Position numbers and translations under genes: made by a program. Positions 62,801-64,000 of a stretch of DNA of 64,000 nt are shown here, piece by piece (position 1 is the stretch's first letter; every line of letters starts with the position of its first letter). The notes beneath the pieces were generated by a model. That model had not been told where the DNA came from and made no database searches. It was given only the letters and a program-made list of their open reading frames with translations. Source of the stretch: Achaetomium macrosporum (Eukaryota > Ascomycota > Sordariomycetes > Sordariales > Chaetomiaceae); contig MU860012.1 in the NCBI GenBank assembly GCA_033296875.1, positions 124,001 to 188,000 of the forward strand, in the 5' to 3' direction.

Positions 62801-63303
62801 TTATTTAGATCAGTCGTGTCGGGGGGTTCACTTTTCACGGCCATCAACCCGTCAATGCCGTGCTCCTCCCTCTTCCTCTCAACATTGTCGTTGTACCCGA
62901 GACAAACGTGCCCATTCTTCTTGCAGGTCGAGCAATCTGGCTTCTCTCCCGCACATCGCGTTTTCCTCTTACGGCATGTCAAGCATCTAATGTGCGTTTA
63001 GACTCCAGTCGACTTCTGCCATCACCGATATCCATCCGTCCATCCTACGGAGGACCCTCACGGCGCCGCCATACCATACCATCATGCTACTATAGCCACG
63101 AAGGTCGCAATAAATCCGGCTGGCGGGCGGGAGGTAGACGTTGCCACAGAAGAGAAAACAAGGATGCAAGGGAGTGGGGAATATATAATGAAGGGGACAT
63201 ACGCTGCATTGATCCTCCGCCTCTTGGACGGAGGCTGGCCTTGGTTGTTGACAAAGCGGATTTGCTTGGGCGGCGGCAGGGCTCCGTTGATCGGGGTTGA
63301 CAT
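59872..63303 (-). CDS. Zn2Cys6 fungal-specific transcription factor
   Basis: Exons (minus) 63303-63203 and 62986-59872 join in phase (RINAA, then CLTCRKRKTRCAGE), giving 1071 residues. Residues 35-62 hold the binuclear zinc cluster with spacing C-X2-C-X6-C-X6-C-X2-C-X6-C, preceded by a basic KRRR stretch, so it should bind CGG-type sites. Residues ~250-560 match the fungal_trans regulatory domain (VDAVCALAARFSDHAIFTNE, ALWMYLGIAIRMAVDLGLHR, FVLDRVISSGTGRPVTFRDD). The C-terminal third is low-complexity: a poly-Pro run (~13 residues), Ser-rich and His/Asn-rich tracts (HDHNHNHHLSHHES). Such tracts often act in activation. The first intron (216 nt) is longer than most here. I cannot assign it to a named regulator. 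Confidence 0.88.
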
Positions 63304-64000
63304 GTCGGGCGCTCCTCATAGCAAAACCATGGTGAGCTGGTTTGCAGCACCGGGGCGGACTCCTTGTGATGAGCCCTCAATGGCAAGGTGCCTGCGCTCC
63401 GGCGAGAATCTCAGGAGACGGGAAAGTCTTGGAAATTTAGCGGGGAAACAGGATAGCGAAGTGAGCTAAGACGCGGCTTGGCGCTGCGGTGAGGAAGCGG
63501 TCCCAGAGACACGGGGCTCGTGGAGATCAGCAGACGCACAGCAGGGTCATAATGCGGACAAGAGGCGGAGAGCAGTGGAGGAAGACATCTTGTTCCTTTT
63601 TTTGTCGAGTTTGGGGAAAAGGTGTAGAATAAGACCAGTCAATACGGCGGAACGCTTCCAAGGTTTTGTCAGCTTAGGGCGACTGAGGATCAGCGATCTT
63701 GCTGCGGAGCTTTGCAGCGTGTTCCAAACGTCGCGTGCGGGTTGGCTGGAGCAGCACGATCTGCCCTGTACGGCAGTACGGCAGTGTGTGTGGGTGCTGG
63801 TTGCGTAGAGTGCACCAAAACGGTGGGTGGTGGTGATGGACAGGTTCGCAGGAAGATTGGAGGGTGAAGGGCGAGCCAAAAGGGGAGAGAGGAACTTGGG
63901 GACGAAAAGGAGGGGGAAGGCACGACCTGGAAGTTTCAGTCGCAACGAAAAGAGCCCGGCACGATGTATCGAATGGTTCCGTCGGGCTGCTGACAATCTG
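63304..64000. other. Upstream region of the Zn2Cys6 gene, to the window edge
   Basis: No supported gene. Presumably promoter and 5' leader of the transcription factor gene; short frames on both strands lack domains. Confidence 0.55.

Overview
This 64-kb window reads as nuclear DNA of a filamentous ascomycete. The best guess is a Sordariomycete, perhaps a Chaetomiaceae/Sordariales relative, because of the gene content and coding style. Genes are GC-rich, well spaced and on both strands. They are interrupted by short introns (about 50-75 nt) with GTRNGT donors, CTRAC-like branch sites and YAG acceptors. ATP-citrate lyase is split into two divergently transcribed subunit genes, as is usual in Sordariomycetes. 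The species call is inference. There are no rRNA genes, CRISPR arrays or operons, and I recognised no tRNA gene or intact transposon by eye.

Layout, left to right. 1-13.6 kb: end of mitochondrial Phe-tRNA synthetase (+), calcipressin (+), an MpaB/DUF2236 membrane protein (-), RRG9 (+) and a large MABP1/WDR62-like WD40 protein (+). 14.6-18.8 kb: a ubiquitin-like/WLM metalloprotease (-) and a GPI-anchored GH72 beta-1,3-glucanosyltransferase (+). Around 19.2 kb there is a 10-N assembly gap beside a perfect 46-bp inverted repeat. 20-25.8 kb: divergent ACL2 (-) and ACL1 (+) share a 1.76-kb promoter region. 27 kb: mitochondrial ribosomal protein uL30m (+). 28-31.4 kb: the chromatin gene EAF3/MRG15 (-). 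Its first intron is 2.28 kb long and contains a complete 494-codon gene on the same strand. 32-36.5 kb: two inner-kinetochore genes, Cnl2/NKP2 (+) and CENP-Q/Fta7 (+), flank an ER membrane protein (-). 37-46 kb: TRM2 (+), ALG11 (-), COX18 (+), PEP12-type syntaxin (-) and NDC1 (+). 47-53 kb: DLT1 (+), a glycine-zipper/His-rich protein (+) and a fungal protein of unknown function (-). 53-64 kb: a 3.1-kb stretch with no convincing gene, a phenol-hydroxylase-type flavin monooxygenase (+) and a Zn2Cys6 transcription factor (-).

Most genes are housekeeping: mitochondrial translation and assembly (MSF1, RRG9, uL30m, COX18), cytosolic acetyl-CoA supply (ACL1/ACL2), chromatin and kinetochore (EAF3, NKP2, CENP-Q, NDC1), and secretory pathway or cell wall (ALG11, PEP12, GH72). 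The most unusual items are the same-strand gene nested in the EAF3 intron and its degenerate Pro/Lys repeats. Next are very small exons (18 nt in ACL2, 6 nt in GH72, a proposed bare-ATG exon in CENP-Q), a possible GC-AG intron, a TRM2 start choice that would add or remove a mitochondrial presequence, and palindromic motifs in the ACL promoter. Exon boundaries were worked out by hand from splice signals, phase and family consensus; no alignment or RNA data were available.
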